DNA of 51,939 nucleotides, from the NCBI GenBank assembly GCA_902463905.1, contig CABQHF010000001.1, positions 1 to 51,939 of the forward strand, written 5' to 3'. The position numbers and the translations under genes are program-made. Source of the stretch: an uncultured Faecalibacterium sp. Its GTDB lineage: Bacteria > Bacillota > Clostridia > Oscillospirales > Ruminococcaceae. Of the stretch, positions 25,347 to 33,523 are shown piece after piece (positions within the stretch are counted from its first letter, which is position 1; every line of letters starts with the position of its first letter). Under the pieces are notes generated by a model that worked only from the letters and a program-made list of their open reading frames with translations, ran no database searches and was not told the DNA's origin.

Positions 25347-28300
25347 CTACTGCGGGTACACATTGCCCTGTGCGTCGGTCATCGTGAGGACCCACTGGCC
25401 GTTCTTTGCAATGTACAGCGGTGTATCCGGCGGCAGCTGGACCCACTGGTTCGTGGTACGGTTAAAGGCATAGTTTTTGTAATTGCTGTACAGCTCCAGT
25501 TGCTGGTTGTTGCAATACAGGTAAGCTGCAAACCGCAGCTGAGTCTGTGCATATGCCACAGACGCTTTTGCGTTCCGCCAGACCTTGAGCGCAAAGTTGT
25601 CTTTGTATCTCTTGATCTGGCGCAGCAGACCGTCATAGAAACGGGTCAGGTCCTGCCGTTCCTTCGGCTCCAGCTCCCGGATGCACTCGAAAAGCTCGTC
25701 CAACCTTTCGCCGCTGTAAATCTTTTCCAGTTCCCGTGCGATCAGGGCATCGGCTTCTTCCTTGCTGCGCTGGCGGAAGGACTCCACCTTTTCTTCCATC
25801 TCATGGCGGGGGTCCTCCTCCGGGTTCAGAGCACGGTAGTTTTCAAAGCCCTGATACAAAGGGTACTGCTCTGCAAAGACATATTTCTTGGGCTGCGCGG
25901 TATCGCTGAAGACTTCGACCTGCACCATCTCCCGTTTATCCTTGTAGATATACTGGATCTTGGCGATCTTCTTGTTCTCGTCCGGGTCAAATACGCTGTG
26001 CTTGTTGGTATTGAGCACCTCGAACACGTTGCTGAACAGGCCATCACAATAAGAGCTCAGGTCTGCCTCATAGTGGTTGTGCTCCGCTTCCAGCTCATCC
26101 AGACGTGCCAGAGCTTCCTTGACTGCCTGATAGGTCTTGACCTCCTCCGCAACTTTGGCCTGCAGCACCGGTGCCTGCAGGAAGTAATCCCGGCGCACGC
26201 GCTCCATCACTTCCTGGTCGTGCAACGCCCCGTCATTTTTCAGCTCGAAATATTCAGCGCCCTCCGCCTTTTCATAGCGGTGTTCCAGCCAGTGGTGCAG
26301 GCGTTCCCGCTCTTCGCTCAGCTTCTTCTTGTTCAGGACCGAGCCCTCTGTCAGGAAGTCTTCCAGTTTGTACTCCGGGACCTCAATAGGCTTGCTCAGC
26401 TGCAGCTGATAGATCGTATTCGGATGCGTCTCGTTGGGTCCTTCCAGGAAGATAGCCCTACACTGCTTACCCTCTTCATAGAGCTTCAGCTGTGCTTCGG
26501 TGGTCCTCTTCTCGAACAAGTCCGGCTTGAAGGAATACGGCAGTGGCACGGGCAGCCAAGTCTTCCAGTCCACATCCGAGGTGCCCTCCGTCACGCGGCC
26601 CGTTCTGGAATACAGATGCATGCTATCTCTGAATTCAATCGTTTCGTCGTAATATTCTTTCATCCCGGCAATTCCCGCGTAAGCAAACAGCGGCACACCG
26701 CTGATCAGGCGCAGTGCCGTGATACGGTCTTTCAGGCCGGTCTCACGGACAACACAGCCGGTCGGCGAAGCATGTGCATATTCCTTGGCAGCCGTACAGA
26801 CAGCTGCTGCATTGGCCGGTACCGACAGCGAGCTGCTCTGGAAGGTAACACTCGGGTCGGTGACCGCATATTTCGGGTCACACCAGAACATGGGCGTTGC
26901 ATCGTTATAGACCTTGGTAATGATTTCCTTCTGAATGATCTCGCCCAGCTTCTGCAGATTGCCATCTGCCTGCGGATATTTCAGGAACAGATAATCCTGC
27001 AGGCCCTTGCTGATCTCTGCATGGAACACCTGCTCCATGTATCTATTGATGAGCCGACCGATCTTGTTCTCATCGTTCTGGAGCCACTCATCCGGGCAGG
27101 CCAGGAATTCCTGCATAAAGTCGCATACCAGCTGCTTGGGGGTCAGGGCATCGATCACCTTGTCCAGGTTTTTCTTAACGTCCTCCAGCTCCAGGATGCG
27201 CCAGGTATATGCGGCCTGGCTTTTAGCCTCCTTGCTGCTCAGCCATTCAGCGTCAGCCTTGAGGGTGTCGTCCAGATCATCCAGCACCTTGATCAGCGGG
27301 GTGAAGAACTTCTTTTCCAGATCCGCCAGGTCATCTGCAAACTTCTCGGCCATCCTTGCAGTTTCCAGTACCATGTTCTGTTGGTTCTTGGCAAGATACC
27401 AGTCCTGCTCCAACTGCTTATAGTTCATATAGCGCTTGTTGATATTGATGAAATTTGCAGTTGCAAGCTCCGCACTGGCCTGCGCCTTTGCCTCTGCCAC
27501 CGAGTACAGTCTGCGGCTCAAAGATTCCGCCTCTTCCAGTGCCTGCACACGGACGCCCAGTGCCCAGGCACGCAGATCGTCGGTCTCACTGTGCAGCAGC
27601 CGGGCTGCATAGTAGGGGCCATAGTTGGGATCCTGTGCCAGCATGCACAGCTCAATGAACACCTTGCCCAGCAGGGAGCCATCGCTGACCTTGGATACCT
27701 GGTTGCTCGTCAGTTCTCCGTTGAGTGCCTCACGGTTTTTGGTATACTTACCACTGCACTGGTCCAGCCAGGCATTGCCGTTCGTCCACCAGGGGTCCGG
27801 GGACTTATTAGCCGGCACCGGGCAGGTAGCCTTCATCACGTTCTTGTCCACATCCGGCAGATTGAGCGGTTCGCAGCCTTCCATCATGCGGGCTTCCAGC
27901 GCTTCCGCCGTCAGGCCCCACTTGCCTGCCCAGGTTGCCACATCATCCGGCGTGATGACCACGTTCTTACGGCCGGCACCATTCTCAAACCGGCGGTAGA
28001 AACCTGCTGCCAGGTAGGTGGAGATCTGGGTGAGGGGTACTTCCGCGCTGGCAATGCCCAGAATATGGTAGCTCAGGTTTGCACCATACTCACGCTTCAG
28101 GCCCTGCACACCACGGGTCACGACGGACAGGTGTTCCTGCATAGTCAGGACATGATCCCTGTTATCGATCCCGGCCAGACAGGTCAGGACATCATCGGCT
28201 GCCGCATTGACACAGTAGCCAAAGCCGTTCGGGATCAGTGTTCCATCCGCCTTCTGGGCGGAGAGCAGATGGCACACGTACACCGGCGGTTTCTGGGTCC

Positions 28301-29108
28301 GGATGGAAAAAGAGCCGTAATCCTGGCTGAACCAGTCCTGTGCATCCTGCAGATTCATCAGGTAATCCAGTTCCTTGAGGGCGGCATAACCGTTTTCGTT
28401 GTTATACTGCACCGCACCAATACTATAGGCCACTTCCGGCCTGCTGCACATAACATCCGGCAAAAAGAAGTAGCCCATGATGTTGTTCCTGCCTTCCAGA
28501 CCCAGATCCTTCAGCACCTCCCGGATGATATAGCAGGTATCAATGAAGCAGCCGCCGCCCGTTCCACCGGAAAGGCCCGCAAACACGTACACATCAATGG
28601 AAGGGTCTGTGCCCATCAGCGCAGTCGTGCACTTCTGCTCGATCCGGGTTTTGAGGGCAGCCGCCTTGCTCAGCAGCAGGAAACGGCCCACCTGACGCAC
28701 ACCGCCTGCGCCCTGGGGGCTGAGCCGCTGCGTGATTTTGTCGGCCTCCATCCAGCTCATCACCGGATTGTTGAGGATCGAGCTTTTGCCCTTCAGGATA
28801 GCCGGCAGCTCCGGCATGGAGATGGAGAAATACTCATCATCGGTCAGACGAGCCGCACCCTTGAGTCCGCTCACTGTGGTTTTTTCCGAATCGATGGCCA
28901 GGAACTGGATGTGCTGATAGTGGGGGATGGGGCTGTCCGGGTCGTCCGGCTCCAGCTGCCGGAACACCTTGCGCTTGAGTTGTGCCAGCGCCGCAATGCC
29001 GACGCCGCCGATGCCGATGCAGAGCGATGCCCTGCCGGACTGCTCCGATTGCTGGATGGCACTAATGATACCCCCGCCCTTGTTCAATGAAAGTGAATCA
29101 TAGATCAT
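25347..29108 (-). CDS. Tubulin/FtsZ-like GTPase, copy 3
   Basis: 1,253 aa, start at 29108 behind AAGGAGG, only 18 bp after copy 4. The GIGGVG loop and SGGTGGG signature are intact. The N-terminal about 200 residues are almost the same as copy 2, the middle is shared with copies 1 and 2, and the C-terminal third is shared with copy 1, including the beta module ending NRTTNQWVQLPP. Between these are segments found only here (MCSRPEVAYSIGAVQ, or YYDETIEFRDSMHLYS). Expected to be a cytoplasmic GTP-binding polymer-forming protein from family knowledge. Confidence 0.85.
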   Translation of the reverse strand: MIYDSLSLNKGGGIISAIQQSEQSGRASLCIGIGGVGIAALAQLKRKVFRQLEPDDPDSPIPHYQHIQFLAIDSEKTTVSGLKGAARLTDDEYFSISMPELPAILKGKSSILNNPVMSWMEADKITQRLSPQGAGGVRQVGRFLLLSKAAALKTRIEQKCTTALMGTDPSIDVYVFAGLSGGTGGGCFIDTCYIIREVLKDLGLEGRNNIMGYFFLPDVMCSRPEVAYSIGAVQYNNENGYAALKELDYLMNLQDAQDWFSQDYGSFSIRTQKPPVYVCHLLSAQKADGTLIPNGFGYCVNAAADDVLTCLAGIDNRDHVLTMQEHLSVVTRGVQGLKREYGANLSYHILGIASAEVPLTQISTYLAAGFYRRFENGAGRKNVVITPDDVATWAGKWGLTAEALEARMMEGCEPLNLPDVDKNVMKATCPVPANKSPDPWWTNGNAWLDQCSGKYTKNREALNGELTSNQVSKVSDGSLLGKVFIELCMLAQDPNYGPYYAARLLHSETDDLRAWALGVRVQALEEAESLSRRLYSVAEAKAQASAELATANFININKRYMNYKQLEQDWYLAKNQQNMVLETARMAEKFADDLADLEKKFFTPLIKVLDDLDDTLKADAEWLSSKEAKSQAAYTWRILELEDVKKNLDKVIDALTPKQLVCDFMQEFLACPDEWLQNDENKIGRLINRYMEQVFHAEISKGLQDYLFLKYPQADGNLQKLGEIIQKEIITKVYNDATPMFWCDPKYAVTDPSVTFQSSSLSVPANAAAVCTAAKEYAHASPTGCVVRETGLKDRITALRLISGVPLFAYAGIAGMKEYYDETIEFRDSMHLYSRTGRVTEGTSDVDWKTWLPVPLPYSFKPDLFEKRTTEAQLKLYEEGKQCRAIFLEGPNETHPNTIYQLQLSKPIEVPEYKLEDFLTEGSVLNKKKLSEERERLHHWLEHRYEKAEGAEYFELKNDGALHDQEVMERVRRDYFLQAPVLQAKVAEEVKTYQAVKEALARLDELEAEHNHYEADLSSYCDGLFSNVFEVLNTNKHSVFDPDENKKIAKIQYIYKDKREMVQVEVFSDTAQPKKYVFAEQYPLYQGFENYRALNPEEDPRHEMEEKVESFRQRSKEEADALIARELEKIYSGERLDELFECIRELEPKERQDLTRFYDGLLRQIKRYKDNFALKVWRNAKASVAYAQTQLRFAAYLYCNNQQLELYSNYKNYAFNRTTNQWVQLPPDTPLYIAKNGQWVLTMTDAQGNVYPQ

Positions 29109-29126
29109 AATCAGGTTCCTCCTTTT

Positions 29127-32100
29127 TTACATTTCAGGGGTCTGTTCCGGCTGCGGAGGCATAGGAGGCACCGGAGGAAGCACAGGAGTGCCAAAAGGCG
29201 GCACGGCGCTCTCGGTGTAATCGCTCCATTCGCTGGGGTGGAACTCACTCTTGAATTTTTCAATGCAGTAGGCCACACCTGCGTAAAAATGTGCAATCTC
29301 AGCCGCCTTGTCCGGGAACACGAATCCAGCCTGCCTTACAATTTCATCGCACCTGTCCGGCGTGTATATTGCCTCCAACCGCTTGCCAAAACGCATATCC
29401 CTCACCGTTTTTGCGCGGCTCAGGAACCGTTTCACCCTGTCGTTCAGATCAGCACGCACCGGGGAGCTGCTCTCCAGTACAACGTACTTCAAAAATGCCT
29501 GGTACAACGGGAAGCTCTCCGCAAAGGGATAGATCTCAGGCTGTGCGCTGTCGCTGAAGATCTCCACCAGGTTCACTTCCCGGTGCATTTCACTCACATA
29601 CTGCACTCTGGCGATTTTTTTGCTCTCTCCCTGCACAAATACGTTTCCGCCGCTGAAGTTGACCAGCTGATACAGGCCTGCAAACAAACCGTTGCAGAAG
29701 TATTTCAGATCTGCCACATATTTTTCGAGTTCCGGTTCCAGTGTGTCGATCGCCTGCAGCGCAGCCTGAACCTGCCGGGTCTTTTCCACTTCTGCCGCAA
29801 CTTTTTCCTGCAGGCGCGGCTTATGCAGGAAGTGATCCTGCCGCACCTGCTCCGAGAGATCCTCCTGATCTGCAACATAGCCGTCATTCCGCAGCCAGAT
29901 ATGCTCCGCACCGTTTTCTTTGTCACGGCCATGCTCCAGCCAATCATGCAGCCGGGCACGCTCTTCCTCGATCTTTCTGCGGTTCAGCGTTACCGCATCT
30001 GCAATAAAGTTTTCTATCCGGCATTCCGGGATCTCAACGGGCGCGCTCAGGCGCAGAGAAAATCCTCTGCTGGGATTCGCTTTAGCCTCCGGCTCCAGGA
30101 AAAGTGCGCCGCACTCCCTGCCCTGCTGATACAGCTGCAGCCGTGCCCTGGTATCTTCCTCCGGGAAAAGCTCCGGCTGAAAAGAATAGGTCAGGGGCTC
30201 CGGCAGATAGGTGCGCCAATCAACATCCGGCTGATTTCCCGCTCCACGGCTGGTCCGGGCATAAAGGTGGATGCCAACGTCCTTTCCGTTGGCAGCTGCC
30301 ACATCGTAACATTCTTTAATCTGCGGCATCCCCCGGTAAGCATACAGCGGCACACCGGCGGCATAGTGCTGCACAATGATCTGGTAATTCAGGCTATTTT
30401 CATACGCCTTGCGGGCATGATACTCCTCCGGCACATGTGATTTGACATAGTCGCTAGCGGCCGAATGAATCGCCGCAGAATCGGACGGTACCCACAATGC
30501 GCCGGTGTGGACAGCATTCCACGGAGATTCCATGTCATAGCGCGGGTCACACCAGAACATGGGCTTTGCATCATCATAGGCCCTGGCAAGGATCTCTTTC
30601 TGAATAATTCCAGCAAGCGCCCACACATTGCCGCCCGCCTGCGGATACTTGAGGAACAGATAATCCTGCAGACCCTTGTCGACATCTGCCCGGAACACGC
30701 TCTCCATGTATTTGCTGATGAACTTTCCGACCCTGTTATCGTCGTTTTCGAGCCACTCCTCCGGCGCACTCAGTACCTCTCCCACAAAATCGGTTACCAG
30801 CTGCCTGGTCGTTACAGCTTCGATCACCTTGTCCAGGTGTTTCTTTACGTCCTCCAGCTCCAGGATGTGCCAGGTCCCGGCCCGGGTGATCTTTGCAGCG
30901 CCGCTGCGTAGCCATTCTTCATCGGCCCGGAAGGTCTCATCCAGCGCATCCAGCATGGTGATCAGCGGGGTAAAGAATTTCTTGTCCAGTTCCTGCAGAT
31001 CCTCCGCAAACTTTCCGGCCGTTTTTGCTGTTTCCATCCACAGATTGTAGTGATTCCGGGCTTCATAACAGTCCTGCGTCCGCTGCTTGAAAGCTTCATA
31101 GCGGCTCTGAACATTAAACCGGTTTGCGCAGGCCAGCTTCTCGCTGGCCTGCGCCCTGACCGCGTCAAGCCTTTCCAGTTGGGGATACAGGCACGCCGCC
31201 TCTCTCATTGCCTGACCCCGGAGATCTTTTGCACAGGATTGCAGCCCCTCTTTCAGTAGGCATGCTGCATGGTACGGGCCATAGTCGGGGTCCTGTGCCA
31301 GTGCACACAGTTCCCGGAACACTTTTCCGATCAAAGAGGCATCACTGTTCCGGGATGCCAGGTTGCTCGTCAAGGCACCGTTGAGGGTCTCACGGTTCCA
31401 CACATATTTTCCGCTGCACTCGTCCAGCCAGGCATTGCCGGCTGTCCACCAGGGCTCTGGAGTTTTATCAGACGGAACCGGGCACATGGTTTTCATTACG
31501 TTCTTGTCCACATCCGGCAGTGCCAGCTCCGGGCAGCCTTCCGCCAGAGATTTTTTCAGCTCTTCCGCCTTCAGACCCCAACTGTCTGCCAGAGCAGCCA
31601 CTTCGTCCGGCGTAATGGACACATTCTGGTGGCCCGTACCTTCTTCAAACCGGCGGTAGAATCCTGCTGCCAGATAGGTTTCGATCTGGACCACAGGGAC
31701 CTCTGCACAGGATGCTCCCAGAGCATGGTAATGCCGGATCGCACCGAAGAAATTACGCAGCCGTTCTGAGCGGCTTTTCACAGGAGACAGATGGCCCATC
31801 ATTCGCAGGCCACGGGTTCCATCCCAATCCGGTTTCTCACCTCTGGCCATGCGGGTCACAATGGCATATACCGCTGCATGGATGCTGCGTTCCAGACCAT
31901 CTGCAAGCAGGGAGCCATCTGCCTTCCGGGCCGAGAGCAGGCAACACTGGTTCACAGGGGGATCCTGCGTTTTTACGGAGAATGTACCGTAATTCTGGCA
32001 GAACCAGTCCTGCTCCTCCCACAGACCCATCAGATAATCCAGTTCCTTGAGGGCAGCATATCCGTTGGCAAAACAGTGCTCCACCACGGCCGGAACCGCG

Positions 32101-32771
32101 GCAACCGCCGGGTTTGCAGTAGCCACGTCCGGCAGGAAGAACAGGCCGTCGATCTCACTCTTAAGTCCAAGCTCTTTCATGACATCCCGGATAATATAGC
32201 AGACATCCAGGAAGCAGCCGCCGCCCGTGCCACCGGAAAGGCTGGTGAGCACAAAAGCATTGAGGAACGGGGGCATTCCCTGCAATGCAACCGTGCATTG
32301 CCGTTTGATCTGTTCCCTGAGGGCATCTGCCTTGCTCAGCAGCAAAAAGCGCCCCACCTGACGCACCCCGCCTGTACCCTGGACTATGGACATCTGTCGG
32401 ATCTTATCCACTTCCATCCAGGCCATCACAGGGTCATTCTCAATGCTGTTTTTCTTCAGTGCAACCGCAAGATCCGGCATGGCGATGGAAAAACGCTCTT
32501 CCATGCGCAGGTCTGCTGCGTTCTGCGCACCGCGCTCTTCCGGTTCTTCTGCATCAATGGCCAGGAACTGGATGTGCTGGTACTGGGGGATGGGGCTGTC
32601 CGGATCGTCCGGCTTCAACTGCCGGAACACTTCCCGTTTGAGCTGCGCCAGCGCCGCAATGCCGGTGCCGCCAATACCGATGCAGAGCGATGCTCCCTTC
32701 CTCTGCTCCATCTTGTTCAGGACAGAGCTGATACCGCCATCATTTTCCAGTGAAAGTGAATCATACCGCAT
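29127..32771 (-). CDS. Tubulin/FtsZ-like GTPase, copy 4 (divergent)
   Basis: 1,214 aa, start at 32771 behind AAAGGAAAG. It has the same layout as the other copies: GIGGTG loop, SGGTGGG signature, GTGGVRQVGRFLLLSKA and a long helical region. Identity is lower throughout and no block is copied verbatim. In place of the QWV-type C-terminal module it ends in a Pro-rich tail (PPVPPMPPQPEQTPEM). It is the first tubulin-like gene of the leftward run, just after a terminator hairpin. The divergence suggests it is an older, functionally separate subunit, for example the partner of a heteropolymer, while copies 1-3 exchange sequence. Confidence 0.85.
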   Translation of the reverse strand: MRYDSLSLENDGGISSVLNKMEQRKGASLCIGIGGTGIAALAQLKREVFRQLKPDDPDSPIPQYQHIQFLAIDAEEPEERGAQNAADLRMEERFSIAMPDLAVALKKNSIENDPVMAWMEVDKIRQMSIVQGTGGVRQVGRFLLLSKADALREQIKRQCTVALQGMPPFLNAFVLTSLSGGTGGGCFLDVCYIIRDVMKELGLKSEIDGLFFLPDVATANPAVAAVPAVVEHCFANGYAALKELDYLMGLWEEQDWFCQNYGTFSVKTQDPPVNQCCLLSARKADGSLLADGLERSIHAAVYAIVTRMARGEKPDWDGTRGLRMMGHLSPVKSRSERLRNFFGAIRHYHALGASCAEVPVVQIETYLAAGFYRRFEEGTGHQNVSITPDEVAALADSWGLKAEELKKSLAEGCPELALPDVDKNVMKTMCPVPSDKTPEPWWTAGNAWLDECSGKYVWNRETLNGALTSNLASRNSDASLIGKVFRELCALAQDPDYGPYHAACLLKEGLQSCAKDLRGQAMREAACLYPQLERLDAVRAQASEKLACANRFNVQSRYEAFKQRTQDCYEARNHYNLWMETAKTAGKFAEDLQELDKKFFTPLITMLDALDETFRADEEWLRSGAAKITRAGTWHILELEDVKKHLDKVIEAVTTRQLVTDFVGEVLSAPEEWLENDDNRVGKFISKYMESVFRADVDKGLQDYLFLKYPQAGGNVWALAGIIQKEILARAYDDAKPMFWCDPRYDMESPWNAVHTGALWVPSDSAAIHSAASDYVKSHVPEEYHARKAYENSLNYQIIVQHYAAGVPLYAYRGMPQIKECYDVAAANGKDVGIHLYARTSRGAGNQPDVDWRTYLPEPLTYSFQPELFPEEDTRARLQLYQQGRECGALFLEPEAKANPSRGFSLRLSAPVEIPECRIENFIADAVTLNRRKIEEERARLHDWLEHGRDKENGAEHIWLRNDGYVADQEDLSEQVRQDHFLHKPRLQEKVAAEVEKTRQVQAALQAIDTLEPELEKYVADLKYFCNGLFAGLYQLVNFSGGNVFVQGESKKIARVQYVSEMHREVNLVEIFSDSAQPEIYPFAESFPLYQAFLKYVVLESSSPVRADLNDRVKRFLSRAKTVRDMRFGKRLEAIYTPDRCDEIVRQAGFVFPDKAAEIAHFYAGVAYCIEKFKSEFHPSEWSDYTESAVPPFGTPVLPPVPPMPPQPEQTPEM

Positions 32772-32858
32772 TTTTGTTCTTTCCTTTCAAGTCTTACGGC
32801 AAAACAGGATATTTCGTTTGCACTGATTTCCCGTCTTGCAATAATTTCTCCTGAAGCC

Positions 32859-32894
32859 AAAAAAGCCCGACCAATTTGTACAATCAGTCGGGCT
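32859..32894 (-). terminator. Intrinsic terminator after the repeat-protein gene
   Basis: On the minus strand AGCCCGAC (32894-32887) pairs with GTCGGGCT (32871-32864), followed by a T6 tract. It separates the vWA/repeat-protein genes from the tubulin run. No clear promoter is visible between it and 32771, so partial read-through may feed the tubulin genes. Confidence 0.8.
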
Positions 32895-32913
32895 TCATCA
32901 CCTCACATCATTT

Positions 32914-33474
32914 TTACAGCATCGGAGGCATTGCCGGTGCGCCTGCCGGGGCACCCATCGGAGCACCAGGGGCCGGAGCTGCAGGAGCTGCCATGCCAGG
33001 TGCGCCTGCCGGGACACCCATCGGGGCACCAAGGGCCGGAGCTGCAGGAGCTGCCATGCCAGGTGCGCCTGCCGGGGCACCCATCGGAGCACCGGGGGCC
33101 GGAGCTGCAGGAGCTGCCATGCCAGGTGCGCCTGCCGGGGCACCCATCGGAGCACCGGGGGCCGGAGCTGCAGGAGCTGCCATGCCAGGTGCGCCTGCCG
33201 GGGCACCCATCGGAGCACCGGGGGCCGGAGCTGCAGGAGCTGCCATGCCAGGTGCGCCTGCCGGGGCACCCATCGGAGCACCGGGGGCCGGAGCTACGGG
33301 AGCTGCCATGCCGAGTGCCGGGGCTGCGGGAGCAGAACCTTCATCCTGAAGCGTTACCCACTGGGTTCCATTCCAGCCGCGGGTCATGTCACCGCCAACG
33401 ATCCAATACAGTTCCCCCGTAGCAGCAATGCCAAGTTCCATACCGGGCTTTGCGGGAATTGCCTTGATGTTCAT
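32914..33474 (-). CDS. Small protein with Ala/Pro/Gly tandem-repeat tail
   Basis: 186 aa, start at 33474 behind a perfect AAGGAGG. The N-terminal about 48 residues form a compact beta-type module containing GELYWIVGG and WNGTQWVTL. The rest is a low-complexity chain of 21-residue units (MAAPAAPAPGAPMGAPAGAPG). There is no signal peptide or membrane helix, so it is probably cytoplasmic. The QWV motif resembles NRTTNQWVQL in the C-terminal module of tubulin-like copies 1 and 3, which suggests a common binding partner. It lies 50 bp after the vWA gene and is probably co-transcribed with it. Confidence 0.8.
   Translation of the reverse strand: MNIKAIPAKPGMELGIAATGELYWIVGGDMTRGWNGTQWVTLQDEGSAPAAPALGMAAPVAPAPGAPMGAPAGAPGMAAPAAPAPGAPMGAPAGAPGMAAPAAPAPGAPMGAPAGAPGMAAPAAPAPGAPMGAPAGAPGMAAPAAPALGAPMGVPAGAPGMAAPAAPAPGAPMGAPAGAPAMPPML
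32930..33320 (-). repeat. 63-bp tandem repeat, about six units
   Basis: Units start about every 63 bp (32990, 33053, 33116, 33179, 33242 and a decayed one at 33305). The inner units are almost identical. Several reading frames on both strands stay open through it, so frames other than the minus-strand gene are not taken as genes. Confidence 0.95.
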
Positions 33475-33523
33475 AGATAGTCCTCCTTACATGCAATACA
33501 CATCTTTGCAGATGTACCAGCGA

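Noticed and set aside
9087..32771. Interpretation as a prophage tail or phage tubulin (PhuZ) region
   Set aside because: There are no capsid, terminase, portal, tail or integrase genes, and the tubulin-like proteins are about three times the size of PhuZ.
32930..33320. CRISPR-like array
   Set aside because: The repeats are contiguous 63-bp coding units with no spacers and no cas genes nearby.
32876..33422. Several open frames on both strands across the 63-bp repeat
   Set aside because: A repeat length divisible by three and free of stops keeps other frames open. Only the minus-strand frame from 33474 has a perfect RBS and a non-repeat domain.
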